A DNA stretch of 64,000 bases from Faecalibacterium sp. HTF-F (GTDB lineage Bacteria > Bacillota > Clostridia > Oscillospirales > Ruminococcaceae), in the NCBI RefSeq assembly GCF_023347535.1, contig NZ_CP094473.1, forward strand, positions 2,170,001 to 2,234,000, read 5' to 3'. Shown here one piece after another: positions 50,025-57,134 of the stretch. The stretch's first letter is position 1, and every line of letters starts with the position of its first letter. The position numbers and the translations under genes are program-made. The notes beneath the pieces are model-generated. The model had not been told where the DNA came from. It saw only the letters and a program-made list of their open reading frames with translations, and searched no databases.

Positions 50025-50945
50025 TTAGCCCTGGATCGGTGCCAGGCTGTCCTGCTTGCCGCCGTAGATGCCCATGGGCTCCACATGGATGCCGGCAACG
50101 GTCACCAGATGGGTGCCCTTTTCCTCGTTGAAGTTGTCCAGATACGGCTGATGCTGGAAGTAGTTGGTGTCGCACTGGCCGTCCTCAACGATGGTGTTGG
50201 GGATCACATAGTCATCGTACTCCTGAATGTCCAGAGTGATGCCCTTGGCAGCCAGAATGTCCTTGCAGACCTCCAGCACCTCGCAGTGGGGAGCCGGGGT
50301 AGCAGCGCAGCTGACGGTCTCGCCGTTCAGTGCATCGTAGTCGATGGAAGAGTCGTAGCCGTCGGTGGGGTTCTCCACAACAGAGACCACAGCGCCCTTG
50401 TAGTTTTCATCCATGAAGTCCTTGACCTGCTGGCTCTGCAGAGCAGCCACCAGCGCCTTGATCTTGGGCTCGTTCTCGTTGCCCTCCTTGCAGACCAGCA
50501 CGTTGACGTAATCAGAGGAGCCGTCCTCCATTGCCAGAGCGTCGGTCATGGGGTCCAGACCAGCAGGAATTGCGTAGTTGGAGTTGATAACGGCGTAGTC
50601 CTCATCCTGCAGGACGTTGGGCACCTGAGCGGCCTCCACCTCATCAACGGTGACATTCAGGGGGTTCTCCTCGATGTCGTTCTTGGTAGCGGTCAGGCCG
50701 GCGTCTGCCTTCAGCTTAAAGAAGCCGTTCTTCTCCAGCAGGGTCAGAGCACGTGCCTCGTTGGTGGTATCGTTGGGCACAGCCACCTTCACCTTATCCA
50801 GCTTTGCTGCAGTGGAAGCAGCTGCAGAAGAAGCAGTGCCGGAAGCAGCGGAAGATGCGGTGGAAGAAGATCCGCCGCATGCGGTCAGGGCAGCTGCAGC
50901 AGCTGCGACGCCAGAAACCTTCAGAAAATCACGACGAGTAATCAT
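50025..50945 (-). CDS. metQ: Methionine-binding lipoprotein
   Basis: 306 aa, NlpA family. MITRRDFLKVSG with twin Arg, lipobox AALTAC, Ser/Ala linker, then KVAVPNDTTNEARALTLLEK, VDEVEAAQVPNVLQDEDYAV (binding loop: NxN/S region NSNYAIPAGL) and YDDYVIPNTIVEDGQCD. The last segment is common to MetQ proteins. First gene after a methionine T-box, so expression rises when tRNA-Met is uncharged. Confidence 0.94.
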   Translation of the reverse strand: MITRRDFLKVSGVAAAAAALTACGGSSSTASSAASGTASSAAASTAAKLDKVKVAVPNDTTNEARALTLLEKNGFFKLKADAGLTATKNDIEENPLNVTVDEVEAAQVPNVLQDEDYAVINSNYAIPAGLDPMTDALAMEDGSSDYVNVLVCKEGNENEPKIKALVAALQSQQVKDFMDENYKGAVVSVVENPTDGYDSSIDYDALNGETVSCAATPAPHCEVLEVCKDILAAKGITLDIQEYDDYVIPNTIVEDGQCDTNYFQHQPYLDNFNEEKGTHLVTVAGIHVEPMGIYGGKQDSLAPIQG

Positions 50946-51030
50946 AGTTTTGTTCCCTCTCTATTGCTTAATAAAATGTACTGCGGCCCGCACGGCACAG
51001 TTCCGCACGCGGCCTGTGAACGCAAGCATG

Positions 51031-51335
51031 AAAAAAGCTCCCGTCCTTGACTTTGCGCCATAACGCTCAGCAAGGACGGGAGCATAACATACTTCCGTGG
51101 TACCACCTTGGTTTACCGTACCCTCACGGGCACAGCCTCGATGCTGCGGCAGCAATGCTGCTTACAGCCGGACGCTGTAACGGGCGCTCCCGTTGCAGAC
51201 TTAGCACTCATGCGCCTCGCCCGCACGGCTCCGAGACCATTTTCAGCTTCCTGTTTCCCGCCCTTTTCCATCGCCCGGGCTTTCTGGTAAGGATCAATGC
51301 GAAGGCCTACTCTTCTCTTCACAGCCATTTTTGTG
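51031..51335 (-). promoter_or_regulatory. Methionine T-box riboswitch leader
   Basis: Minus-strand leader of metQNI. Conserved T-box sequence AAGGTGGTACCACGG (51095-51109). Terminator hairpin CTCCCGTCCTTG/CAAGGACGGGAG with CTTTTTTC (51031-51083). Stem I begins near GAAGAGAAGAGTA. The specifier loop reads TGAAAATGG with ATG at 51238-51240, the Met codon. Uncharged tRNA-Met pairing with the T-box bulge would prevent termination. Confidence 0.93.
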
Positions 51336-51346
51336 ATATTGCATTT

Positions 51347-51375
51347 ATAATAACCCCATCTGCCGGATTTGTCAA
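51347..51375 (-). promoter_or_regulatory. Promoter of the metQNI T-box leader
   Basis: TTGACA (51370-51375), 17-base spacer, TATTAT (51347-51352) on the minus strand. Confidence 0.85.
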
Positions 51376-51424
51376 CAGGCAAAACGAAGTTTTTCGGTAG
51401 GAAATTGTGATTTTTATCCCCTGA

Positions 51425-51453
51425 TTGCGAAGTCTGACGATCTATGTTATACT
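51425..51453 (+). promoter_or_regulatory. Promoter of small membrane peptide A
   Basis: TTGCGA (51425-51430), 17-base spacer, TATACT (51448-51453). The TTGCGN-17-TATANT form recurs at peptides B and 1. Confidence 0.65.
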
Positions 51454-51590
51454 GGTCTTGCCGCTTCGGCGGTGTTAAGGTGTTATCTGCAAGTGCAGGT
51501 GGTCTAGCTTCCTCCGGCAAGCGTCGGGGGACGTAAAAAGCTTGTTGTTTTTGATTCCCCCGTCCGCAAACGCGAAAGGGGGGATGCCTC

Positions 51591-51701
51591 ATGGGATGGA
51601 ATGACGTACTGACACTGCTCACCGCCATTGGCGGTGCGGTCTACATGACGTTTCAGATCACATGGACGATCTTCAAAGAGATCCATAACAATAAGAAATG
51701 A
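51591..51701 (+). CDS. 36-aa membrane peptide A, candidate type I toxin
   Basis: MGWNDVLTLLTAIGGAVYMT, then FQITWTIFKEIHNNKK: one hydrophobic helix and a basic tail. GGGGGG 7 bases before the ATG serves as ribosome site, with a long structured leader (about 130 bases; CGGGGGACG can pair with CCCCCGTCC near the ribosome site). The stop codon lies in the stem of a terminator shared with a convergent small RNA. Function inferred from layout only. Confidence 0.65.
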   Translation: MGWNDVLTLLTAIGGAVYMTFQITWTIFKEIHNNKK

Positions 51702-51733
51702 CCGCCCCAGAGTCCCAATCCTGAGCGGTCATT
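51697..51733. terminator. Shared bidirectional terminator of locus A
   Basis: AATGACCGC (51697-51705) pairs with GCGGTCATT (51725-51733), plus inner CAG/CTG pairs. T-rich on both sides. Confidence 0.82.
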
Positions 51734-51782
51734 CTTATTGACTAGCCAGAGGGAGCTGACCATTGCGGACAGCACCTTTTCT
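51700..51782 (-). ncRNA. Candidate small RNA A
   Basis: Minus-strand RNA of about 80 nt running from a consensus promoter (TTGACA 51812-51817, 17 bases, TATACT 51789-51794) to the shared terminator. Its 5' part (AAAAGGTGCTG...GGTCAGCTCC) resembles that of small RNA B, which starts divergently 170 bases away. Confidence 0.65.
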
Positions 51783-51788
51783 ATGTAC

Positions 51789-51948
51789 AGTATAGCCTGT
51801 TTTCCACGCATTGTCAAGGAAAACTGAGGGTTGCCATGGACATCCGCTTTTGCAGCCTGATCCTAGACAAATGCCTTTATTCGGGAAATCAGTTTCCGTG
51901 GACTGTCTGATGCTTTTGCTTGACAATACGCTCAAAAAAAGCTATACT
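51789..51948. promoter_or_regulatory. Back-to-back small RNA promoters
   Basis: Minus-strand TTGACA-17-TATACT (51789-51817) and plus-strand TTGACA-17-TATACT (51920-51948) diverge. Both match consensus almost perfectly, implying strong constitutive transcription of both small RNAs. Confidence 0.85.
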
Positions 51949-51954
51949 ATGATT

Positions 51955-52046
51955 ACAAAAGGCACTGCGACAAGCGGTCAGCCCTTTTGGTTTTGGTTTA
52001 GCTTTTGTTCAAAGAAAACCGTCACCTGCCGGGGTGGCGGTTTTTA
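51955..52046 (+). ncRNA. Candidate small RNA B
   Basis: Plus-strand RNA of about 90 nt from the promoter at 51920-51948 to the hairpin AAAACCGTCACC/GGTGGCGGTTTT (52015-52044) with T5. Begins AAAAGGCACTG...GGTCAGCCC, like small RNA A. It converges on peptide B. Confidence 0.65.
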
Positions 52047-52106
52047 CTTTCTTACCTTGATCGTAAATGTAAATCCAAATAGATGGAATGTCAAAGTAAT
52101 AGGCAT
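52044..52106 (-). CDS. 20-aa peptide B
   Basis: MPITLTFHLFGFTFTIKVRK: a beta-branched, amphipathic mini-protein with a basic end. A strong AAGGAGG lies 7 bases before the ATG, and a promoter TTGCGG-17-TATAAT (52188-52216) precedes a leader of about 75 bases. The stop codon abuts the shared terminator. No homology can be claimed; the ribosome site and layout are the evidence that it is translated. Confidence 0.6.
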   Translation of the reverse strand: MPITLTFHLFGFTFTIKVRK

Positions 52107-52187
52107 CCTCTCACCTCCTTCCGGAAGTGAGGGCCAACCGCCTGCCGTATGTGCAGTGCCTTTCAGCCGCTTTTCTGCGGCAAAATG

Positions 52188-52216
52188 ATTATAACATATC
52201 ATGATCGTTTCCGCAA
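52188..52216 (-). promoter_or_regulatory. Promoter of peptide B
   Basis: TTGCGG (52211-52216), 17-base spacer, TATAAT (52188-52193) on the minus strand. Confidence 0.7.
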
Positions 52217-52218
52217 GA

Positions 52219-52244
52219 AAGCTCTGGTATTCCCAGAGCTTTTT
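52219..52244 (+). terminator. Terminator-like hairpin before the ThrE promoter
   Basis: AAGCTCTGG/CCAGAGCTT followed by TTTATTAT. No plus-strand gene ends nearby; it may insulate the exporter operon. Confidence 0.55.
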
Positions 52245-52255
52245 ATTATATCCCC

Positions 52256-52284
52256 TTGTATGCGGCTGGCGGACATGGTAGAAT
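52256..52284 (+). promoter_or_regulatory. Promoter of the ThrE-type exporter operon
   Basis: TTGTAT (52256-52261), 17-base spacer, TAGAAT (52279-52284). Confidence 0.65.
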
Positions 52285-52316
52285 AAGACGACATTCATCA
52301 CAAGGGAGGTGCAGCA

Positions 52317-53108
52317 ATGACCGGCAGAGAGGTCTTTCCGGACGAGGAGCTGCGCCGCCGCATCATGGATTTTATCATGGCGGCGGGGCAGACACTGCTG
52401 GAAAACGGTGCCGAGGTGTTCCGGGTGGAGCAGACCATGGAGATCATGGCCCGGTCGTTCCATCTGCGGGAGTTCCACGTTTATGTGCTGACCAACGGCA
52501 TCTTTGCCAGTGCGGGCACCGCCGAGATCAGCGAGGTGCGCAATGTGCCCAGCCGCACCACCCATCTGAGCCGGGTGGCGGCGGTGAACGCCCTCTCCCG
52601 CGAGATCGCCGAGGGCAATATGACTCTGGACGAGGCCGAGAGCCGCCTTGTGCTGGCACGGCGCATCCCCTTCCCCAAGGACTGGGTGCAGCTGGTCTCC
52701 GGCATGTGCGGCGCGTTCTGCTTTGCACTGATCTTCGGCGGCACGCTGCGCAGCGCATTGGCGGCGGCACTGGCAGGCTTTCTTGCCAGCGGGTATCTGC
52801 TGCTGTGCGGCCGGCACGACCTGCCCGGCGGCTTTTGCAAAATCAGCTGTGCGGCGCTCATCACGCTGGCGTGCATTCTGGGCTGCAACCTGCTGGGCAC
52901 GTCCGCCAGCCACGCCATCATCGGTTCGCTGATGATCCTGACGCCGGGCATCGCGTTCACCATGGGCATCCGGGATTTCGTGCAAGGCGACTACCTTTCC
53001 GGCACCATCCGTATGATCGATGCACTGCTCATTGCGGCCAGCATTGCCATTGGCACCGGCCTTGTGCTGAGCCTTTATACATTCTTTACGGGGGTGGTGG
53101 TCGCATGA
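52317..53108 (+). CDS. ThrE-family exporter, N-terminal half (DUF1212)
   Basis: 263 aa. A cytoplasmic N-terminal region (LLENGAEVFRVEQTMEIMAR, then YVLTNGIFAS) typical of DUF1212, then about five membrane helices (CGAFCFALIFGGTLRSALAAAL onward, TPGIAFTMGIRDFVQGDY). With the next gene it makes the two-part version of threonine/serine exporter ThrE. GGGAGG 7 bases before the ATG. Four-base overlap with its partner. Confidence 0.92.
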   Translation: MTGREVFPDEELRRRIMDFIMAAGQTLLENGAEVFRVEQTMEIMARSFHLREFHVYVLTNGIFASAGTAEISEVRNVPSRTTHLSRVAAVNALSREIAEGNMTLDEAESRLVLARRIPFPKDWVQLVSGMCGAFCFALIFGGTLRSALAAALAGFLASGYLLLCGRHDLPGGFCKISCAALITLACILGCNLLGTSASHAIIGSLMILTPGIAFTMGIRDFVQGDYLSGTIRMIDALLIAASIAIGTGLVLSLYTFFTGVVVA

Positions 53109-53563
53109 TGCTCACCAGTACACAGATCGGAGAGCTGGCGGCGCAGTTCTTCATTGCAGGGGTCGGCACCCTGTGCTTTGCCGTCCTGTTTGCGTGCCCC
53201 CGCAAAAGCCTGTTCTTCTGCGGGTTAGTAGGGGCCGTAGGCTGGTTCGTCTACGAGCTGGCCGTAATGCTGGGGGCAGACAGTGCCGCAGCCTCCCTGC
53301 TGGCGGTGATCCCCCTTACCCTGCTCACCCGGGTGTTCGCCATCACCCTCAAAATGCCGGTGACGGTGTTCCTGCTGTCCGGCATCTTCCCGCTGGTGCC
53401 CGGCGCGGGCATCTACTACACCGCCTACTATTTTATACAGGGCAACAATGCGCTGGCCCTTTCCAACGGCATCAGCACCTTTAAGGTAGCGGTTGCGCTG
53501 GCCATCGGCATCAGTCTGGTGCTCAGCGTGCCCATCCCAAAGCGGCACCGGAATAAAGCGTGA
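53105..53563 (+). CDS. ThrE-family exporter, C-terminal half (DUF3815)
   Basis: A 152-aa membrane protein with about five helices. ACPRKSLFFCGLVGAVGWFVY and FLLSGIFPLVPGAGIYYTAYY are diagnostic of the ThrE second half. Starts with two ATG codons inside the stop of the preceding gene. Substrate by family: small hydroxylated or dipeptide amino acids. Confidence 0.92.
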   Translation: MMLTSTQIGELAAQFFIAGVGTLCFAVLFACPRKSLFFCGLVGAVGWFVYELAVMLGADSAAASLLAVIPLTLLTRVFAITLKMPVTVFLLSGIFPLVPGAGIYYTAYYFIQGNNALALSNGISTFKVAVALAIGISLVLSVPIPKRHRNKA

Positions 53564-53638
53564 GATTTACGGATACAGCGTAGCTGCCGCAAACGAAAAA
53601 CACTTCGGCATCCTGCGCAAAAAAACATACAAAAGCAG

Positions 53639-53690
53639 AAACCCGGAGCCCTTCCGAGCCATTCAGGCCCTGAAAAGGTTCCGGGTTTTA
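53639..53690 (+). terminator. Terminator of the ThrE-type operon
   Basis: AACCCGGAGCC pairs with GGTTCCGGGTT and ends TTTATG; the long loop contains GGCCCTTCC-like pairs. Confidence 0.7.
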
Positions 53691-53736
53691 TGCATGATCG
53701 ATTCAGAGAGCCGTTTTACGGCAATTCCCTTTTTTC

Positions 53737-53952
53737 TTACAGCTTAATCTTCACTTTAACGCGGATGGTGTTATTGGTGATAACAAAATAAGCACTGTCA
53801 TCATCAATTACGTATGTAACCAGTCCGTCCTTGATTTCCTTAGGCAGCAGTTTCTTCTCCACAACCGTTTTGCTCTGCAGAACATTCACCGTACCAGTGG
53901 CAACGTCAACGTCTATGTTACCAATCCGTGTCTTTCTATTCTTTTGCTGCGC
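53737..53952 (-). pseudogene. Remnant of a small secreted protein
   Basis: 71 sense codons in an open frame with no start codon: N-I-D-V-D-V-A-T-G, LPKEIKDGLVTYVIDDDSAY, then basic KVKIKL and stop. It lies just downstream of two small lipoprotein genes on the same strand and could be the end of a third such gene that lost its signal peptide. No family recognised. Confidence 0.5.
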
Positions 53953-53965
53953 TTAATGTTAGTGC

Positions 53966-54322
53966 TCAGGAGCGCTTAAGCAGCTTGACCTGAGCGACCG
54001 GAGTCTCGCCCGTCCAGTCGATTTCAATTTCCTCCGGTGCCTTATCAGCGCTGTAGCCCTCGTCCTGGCACACAGAACCCAGATTCTTCAGCTGCTCTTT
54101 CTTGATGGTTTTCTGACCCTTCACAACGCTGATGGTCTCGTCATACTCACCATCCTCGCCAAGCGGAACATATTGGTAGGTTTTAAACCCGAAATACTTT
54201 ACAGTAACATCCACCATTTCCGGAGCACTGGAACCACAGCCAGTCAGCATACCGGCAGCAGCCACAGCCAGAGCAGCCACACCTGCGCCCTTGAGGAACT
54301 TACGACGAGAAATGTTAGACAT
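53966..54322 (-). CDS. Small lipoprotein (paralog 1)
   Basis: 118 aa. MSNISRRKFLKGAGVAALAV, lipobox MLTGC, then a short domain with the words GSSAPEMVDVTVKY, ISVVKGQK, LKNLGSVCQDE and PEEIEIDW. About 60% of the first 35 residues match the next gene upstream, and the same frame of conserved words (SAPEMV, VVKG, LKNL, P-x-E-I-x-x-D-W) runs through both. Function unknown. GAGGTTG before ATG 54322. Confidence 0.75.
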   Translation of the reverse strand: MSNISRRKFLKGAGVAALAVAAAGMLTGCGSSAPEMVDVTVKYFGFKTYQYVPLGEDGEYDETISVVKGQKTIKKEQLKNLGSVCQDEGYSADKAPEEIEIDWTGETPVAQVKLLKRS

Positions 54323-54451
54323 AAGAATCAACCTCACAATCTTTTCTGCATGCTCCGATCACTTTTTTGTGGAGCCTGCTTTTCCTATATAATACCCCCC
54401 CTCGGTAACTATTTGTCAAGTAGTTTTGGCATCTTTGGCCGCCGGATGCAG

Positions 54452-54487
54452 AAAAAGGGCAGCAGTCCTGTGACTACCGCCCTTTTG
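54452..54487 (-). terminator. Terminator after lipoprotein paralog 2
   Basis: AAAGGGC/GCCCTTT stem with inner AGTC/GACT pairs; the minus-strand reading ends CCCTTTTTCTG. Confidence 0.75.
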
Positions 54488-54511
54488 TGCATTTTGATTT
54501 TTCTTATTTTA

Positions 54512-54859
54512 TTAGAGGGACAGAATGACCTTTGCAGTAGCGGTTTCCCAATCAACATCGATTTCATCGGGAACATCCTTCGCGCTGTAGGCCGTAGAGC
54601 CGTTGCATGCAGCCTGAAGATTTTTCAAATCGCTCTTTTTCACCTTGCTGCCCTTTACGACAGAAACAACCTCTGCATACTTGTCAGCATCCTGAATAGG
54701 CTTAACATCGCCAAAGAAGTCCTTATAATAATAGCCCACATGGACCTCCACCATTTCCGGAGCACTGGAACCACAGCCAGCCAGCATACCGGCAGCAGCC
54801 ACAACCAGAGCAGCCACGCCTGCGCCCTTGATGAAATTGCGGCGAGAAATCTTAGACAT
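54512..54859 (-). CDS. Small lipoprotein (paralog 2)
   Basis: 115 aa. MSKISRRNFIKGAGVAALVV, lipobox MLAGC, then SAPEMVEVHVGYYYKDFFG, VSVVKGSKVKKSDLKNL, a single Cys, and VPDEIDVDW. Clearly duplicated with the gene downstream. The promoter carries a GTTAGTT...AACTAAC palindrome like those of the iron block, so regulation by metal is possible. Function unknown. Confidence 0.75.
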   Translation of the reverse strand: MSKISRRNFIKGAGVAALVVAAAGMLAGCGSSAPEMVEVHVGYYYKDFFGDVKPIQDADKYAEVVSVVKGSKVKKSDLKNLQAACNGSTAYSAKDVPDEIDVDWETATAKVILSL

Positions 54860-54930
54860 CGTTCTATCCTCCTGATTTTCCTGCTATTTGTACTTTTCCA
54901 TAGCGAAACAGACTAACCAAGAATGTCACG

Positions 54931-54982
54931 GTTAGTTTGCTTTAACTAACAGCAAGATACCATACTGTTTTTTGATTGTCAA
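54931..54982 (-). promoter_or_regulatory. Lipoprotein promoter with GTTAG/CTAAC palindrome
   Basis: Minus-strand TTGACA (54977-54982), 17-base spacer, TATCTT (54954-54959). GTTAGTTTGCTTTAACTAAC (54931-54950), 7-bp arms, covers the predicted start of transcription. Half-sites equal those at feo, but the spacing is N10 instead of N6. Confidence 0.65.
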
Positions 54983-55047
54983 GATTTTCACGGCAAGTTA
55001 ATCCATCACAACTTTTCAAGCGCATCTGTGTTGTTTTTCATTCATCC

Positions 55048-55173
55048 TCAGCATGTCCCGTTTTCATCTCTCGTTTGCTCATGTTCCCCTCTTGCCGCAT
55101 GCATCAGGCCTGCCGTCACAAAGCCCACATTGATCCCCACCAAAAAAAGCACAAGCCCAACCACCAGTTTCAT
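55048..55173 (-). CDS. 41-aa membrane peptide (DUF3789-like)
   Basis: MKLVVGLVLFLVGINVGFVT, then AGLMHAARGEHEQ and a polar tail ending in Cys. A strong AAGGAGG precedes the ATG. One N-terminal helix with G-x-N-x-G, then A-x-x-x-A-x-R, resembles the short DUF3789 proteins of Clostridia. Function unknown. Confidence 0.6.
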   Translation of the reverse strand: MKLVVGLVLFLVGINVGFVTAGLMHAARGEHEQTRDENGTC

Positions 55174-55375
55174 GGTTTCTTCCTCCTTCTTTGTTTTTCA
55201 CAGGTTACCATGTTCCCTTTGTCAGATGGGGTCAAAGCCGGTCGTGCGCCGCAAATTTTTCTGCCCGGGCGCGCGGTTTTTCTGCTGCAGTGTTGCAGAG
55301 CCCTGCCGCATCTGCTATACTGCTGTCAGTATACCACCGATTTTACGAGATTTTCAGCGAAACGAGGGATTTTTT

Positions 55376-55951
55376 ATGTCTGTCATGGAGCTTCTTGCTT
55401 CCCGCCGCACCTACCGCCGCTTTGAGCAGAAGGCGGTGCCGCAGGACGTGGTGGAGGATATCATCGAGGCCCTCCGGCTTTCCTCCTGCGGGGCCAACCG
55501 TCAGGCCGTGCGTCTGGTGGTGGTGAACAGGCCCGAGGACGTGGCCAGGGTACAGCCGCTGGTCAAGTGGGCCGCCTATCTGCCGCCGGAGCAGGGCACC
55601 CCCAAGGCGGACGAGCTGCCCACCCTGTACGTGGCAGTGGTGCAGGACACCTCCATCCCCGGCGACCTTGCCACCGATACCGGCATCGCACTGGCCAACA
55701 TGACCCTTGCCGCATGGGCCAAGGGCGTGGGCAGCTGCATCATGGGTGCCATCAACAAGCCCGCGCTCACCCAGCTGCTGGGCATTGAAGAGCCGCAGAA
55801 GCTGGCGTTCATGGTGGCCTTCGGCTACCCGGCCCACAAGGCCGGCATCGTGCCGCTGACCGAACAGACCGGCGTGAAGTATTATCTGGACGAAAACCGG
55901 GATTACTGCGTGCCCAAGCGGAGCAGGGAGGAGATCGCAAGGTATCTGTAA
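55376..55951 (+). CDS. Nitroreductase-family protein
   Basis: A 191-aa FMN-dependent oxidoreductase. FMN-contact motif LASRRTYRRF at the start, LSSCGANRQAVRLVVV, a glycine-rich AWAKGVGSCIMGAI in the second half and AFGYPAHKAG near the end. The ATG at 55376 follows GAGGG by 9 bases. Shorter than most nitroreductases (about 200-220 aa). Natural substrate unknown. It stands alone. Confidence 0.88.
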   Translation: MSVMELLASRRTYRRFEQKAVPQDVVEDIIEALRLSSCGANRQAVRLVVVNRPEDVARVQPLVKWAAYLPPEQGTPKADELPTLYVAVVQDTSIPGDLATDTGIALANMTLAAWAKGVGSCIMGAINKPALTQLLGIEEPQKLAFMVAFGYPAHKAGIVPLTEQTGVKYYLDENRDYCVPKRSREEIARYL

Positions 55952-56068
55952 CGGGAAACGGCATCCGCCGTGGCGGAAGGAGTTTTTGCATATATGCAGC
56001 TTTTCTTTCTCCGCAATGCATAATTGTTATCAATTCGGTTTCAAATCGTCAGATTTTTTGCACAAGTA

Positions 56069-56097
56069 TTGACTTTTCAATTTGTACAATCTATACT
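56069..56097 (+). promoter_or_regulatory. Promoter of the amino-acid ABC operon
   Basis: TTGACT (56069-56074), 17-base spacer, TATACT (56092-56097), about 80 bases before the first gene. Confidence 0.78.
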
Positions 56098-56179
56098 AAA
56101 TCCGTTCACCGGTTGTTCGATGAATCGCATCGTTCCGGTGGGCCGGAAACTATACAGTACATTTGAGGAGTGTTTGAAT

Positions 56180-57016
56180 ATGAAAAAGATCTCTCGTCGC
56201 AGCTTTCTGGCTGCTGCCGGTCTGTCCGTTGCTGCTCTGGCTCTGACCGCCTGCGGCGGTTCCGCTTCCAGCGTGGCTTCCTCCGTGGCAAGCTCTGCTT
56301 CTTCCGCAGCTGCTTCCACCAGCGCTGCCGCTGGCGAGCTGACCACCGTTGAGGCCGGCAAGCTGACCATGGCCACCAACGCTGCCTTCCCTCCGTACGA
56401 GATGACCACCGATGCAGGCGATTTTGAGGGTATCGACATCGAGACCGCTCAGGCCATCGCTGATAAGCTGGGTCTGGAGCTGCAGATCGATGATATGGAC
56501 TTTGACGCCGCTCTGCTGAGCGTGCAGCAGGGTAAGGCCGACATCGTTATGGCCGGCGTTACCGTTACCGACGAGCGCAAGGCTGTGATGGACTTCTCCG
56601 ACAGCTACGCTACCGGCATCCAGTCCATCATCGTTCCCGAGGGCTCTGACATTGCTTCCCCGGATGATCTGGCAGGCAAGAAAATCGGCACCCAGCGCGG
56701 CACCACTGGCTACATCTACTGCTCCGATGATTTCGGTGATGAAAACGTCGTGGCTTACGACGACGGTCTGACCGCTGTGCAGGCTCTGAACAACGGTCAG
56801 GTGGATGCCGTTGTCATCGACAACGCTCCCGCCCAGGAGTTCGTTGCTGCCAACCCCGGCCTGAAGATCCTGGATACCAGCTACGCCGAGGAAGATTACG
56901 CCATCGGCATGGCAAAGAACTCTCCGCTGGAGGACGCCGTTAACTCCGCTCTGGAAGAGCTGAAGGCTGACGGCACCCTGCAGGCCATCGTGGACAAGTA
57001 CATCACCGCCGAATAA
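56180..57016 (+). CDS. Polar amino acid ABC transporter, binding lipoprotein
   Basis: 278 aa, SBP_bac_3. MKKISRRSFLAAAG, lipobox ALTAC, Ser/Ala linker. The mature domain has ATNAAFPPYEMTTDAGDFEG, FDAALLSVQQGKADIVMAG (ligand-site loop), VTVTDERKAVMDFSDSY, and a C-terminal LQAIVDKYIT. GAGGAG 9 bases before ATG. First gene of the transporter operon. Ligand likely a polar or charged amino acid; not resolved. Confidence 0.94.
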   Translation: MKKISRRSFLAAAGLSVAALALTACGGSASSVASSVASSASSAAASTSAAAGELTTVEAGKLTMATNAAFPPYEMTTDAGDFEGIDIETAQAIADKLGLELQIDDMDFDAALLSVQQGKADIVMAGVTVTDERKAVMDFSDSYATGIQSIIVPEGSDIASPDDLAGKKIGTQRGTTGYIYCSDDFGDENVVAYDDGLTAVQALNNGQVDAVVIDNAPAQEFVAANPGLKILDTSYAEEDYAIGMAKNSPLEDAVNSALEELKADGTLQAIVDKYITAE

Positions 57017-57040
57017 TCCGGCGGCTGACATCTGAGCCAC

Positions 57041-57078
57041 GGGGAGGCAGCCCCCAACTGGGGCACCTCCCCTTTTTT
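57041..57078 (+). terminator. Intra-operon attenuator hairpin
   Basis: GGGGAGGCAGCCCC/GGGGCACCTCCCC followed by T6, between the binding-protein and permease genes. A partial terminator here would give more binding protein than membrane components. Confidence 0.8.
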
Positions 57079-57134
57079 GGAAATAAGTGGTTACAAAAGA
57101 TTAACAAAATCAGAACAGGAAAGTGAGGATGCGA

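Noticed and set aside
52256-53104. Upstream extension of the second ThrE-half frame
   Set aside because: The frame is open but overlaps the first ThrE half throughout; the overlapping ATGA start at 53105 gives the exact family N terminus.
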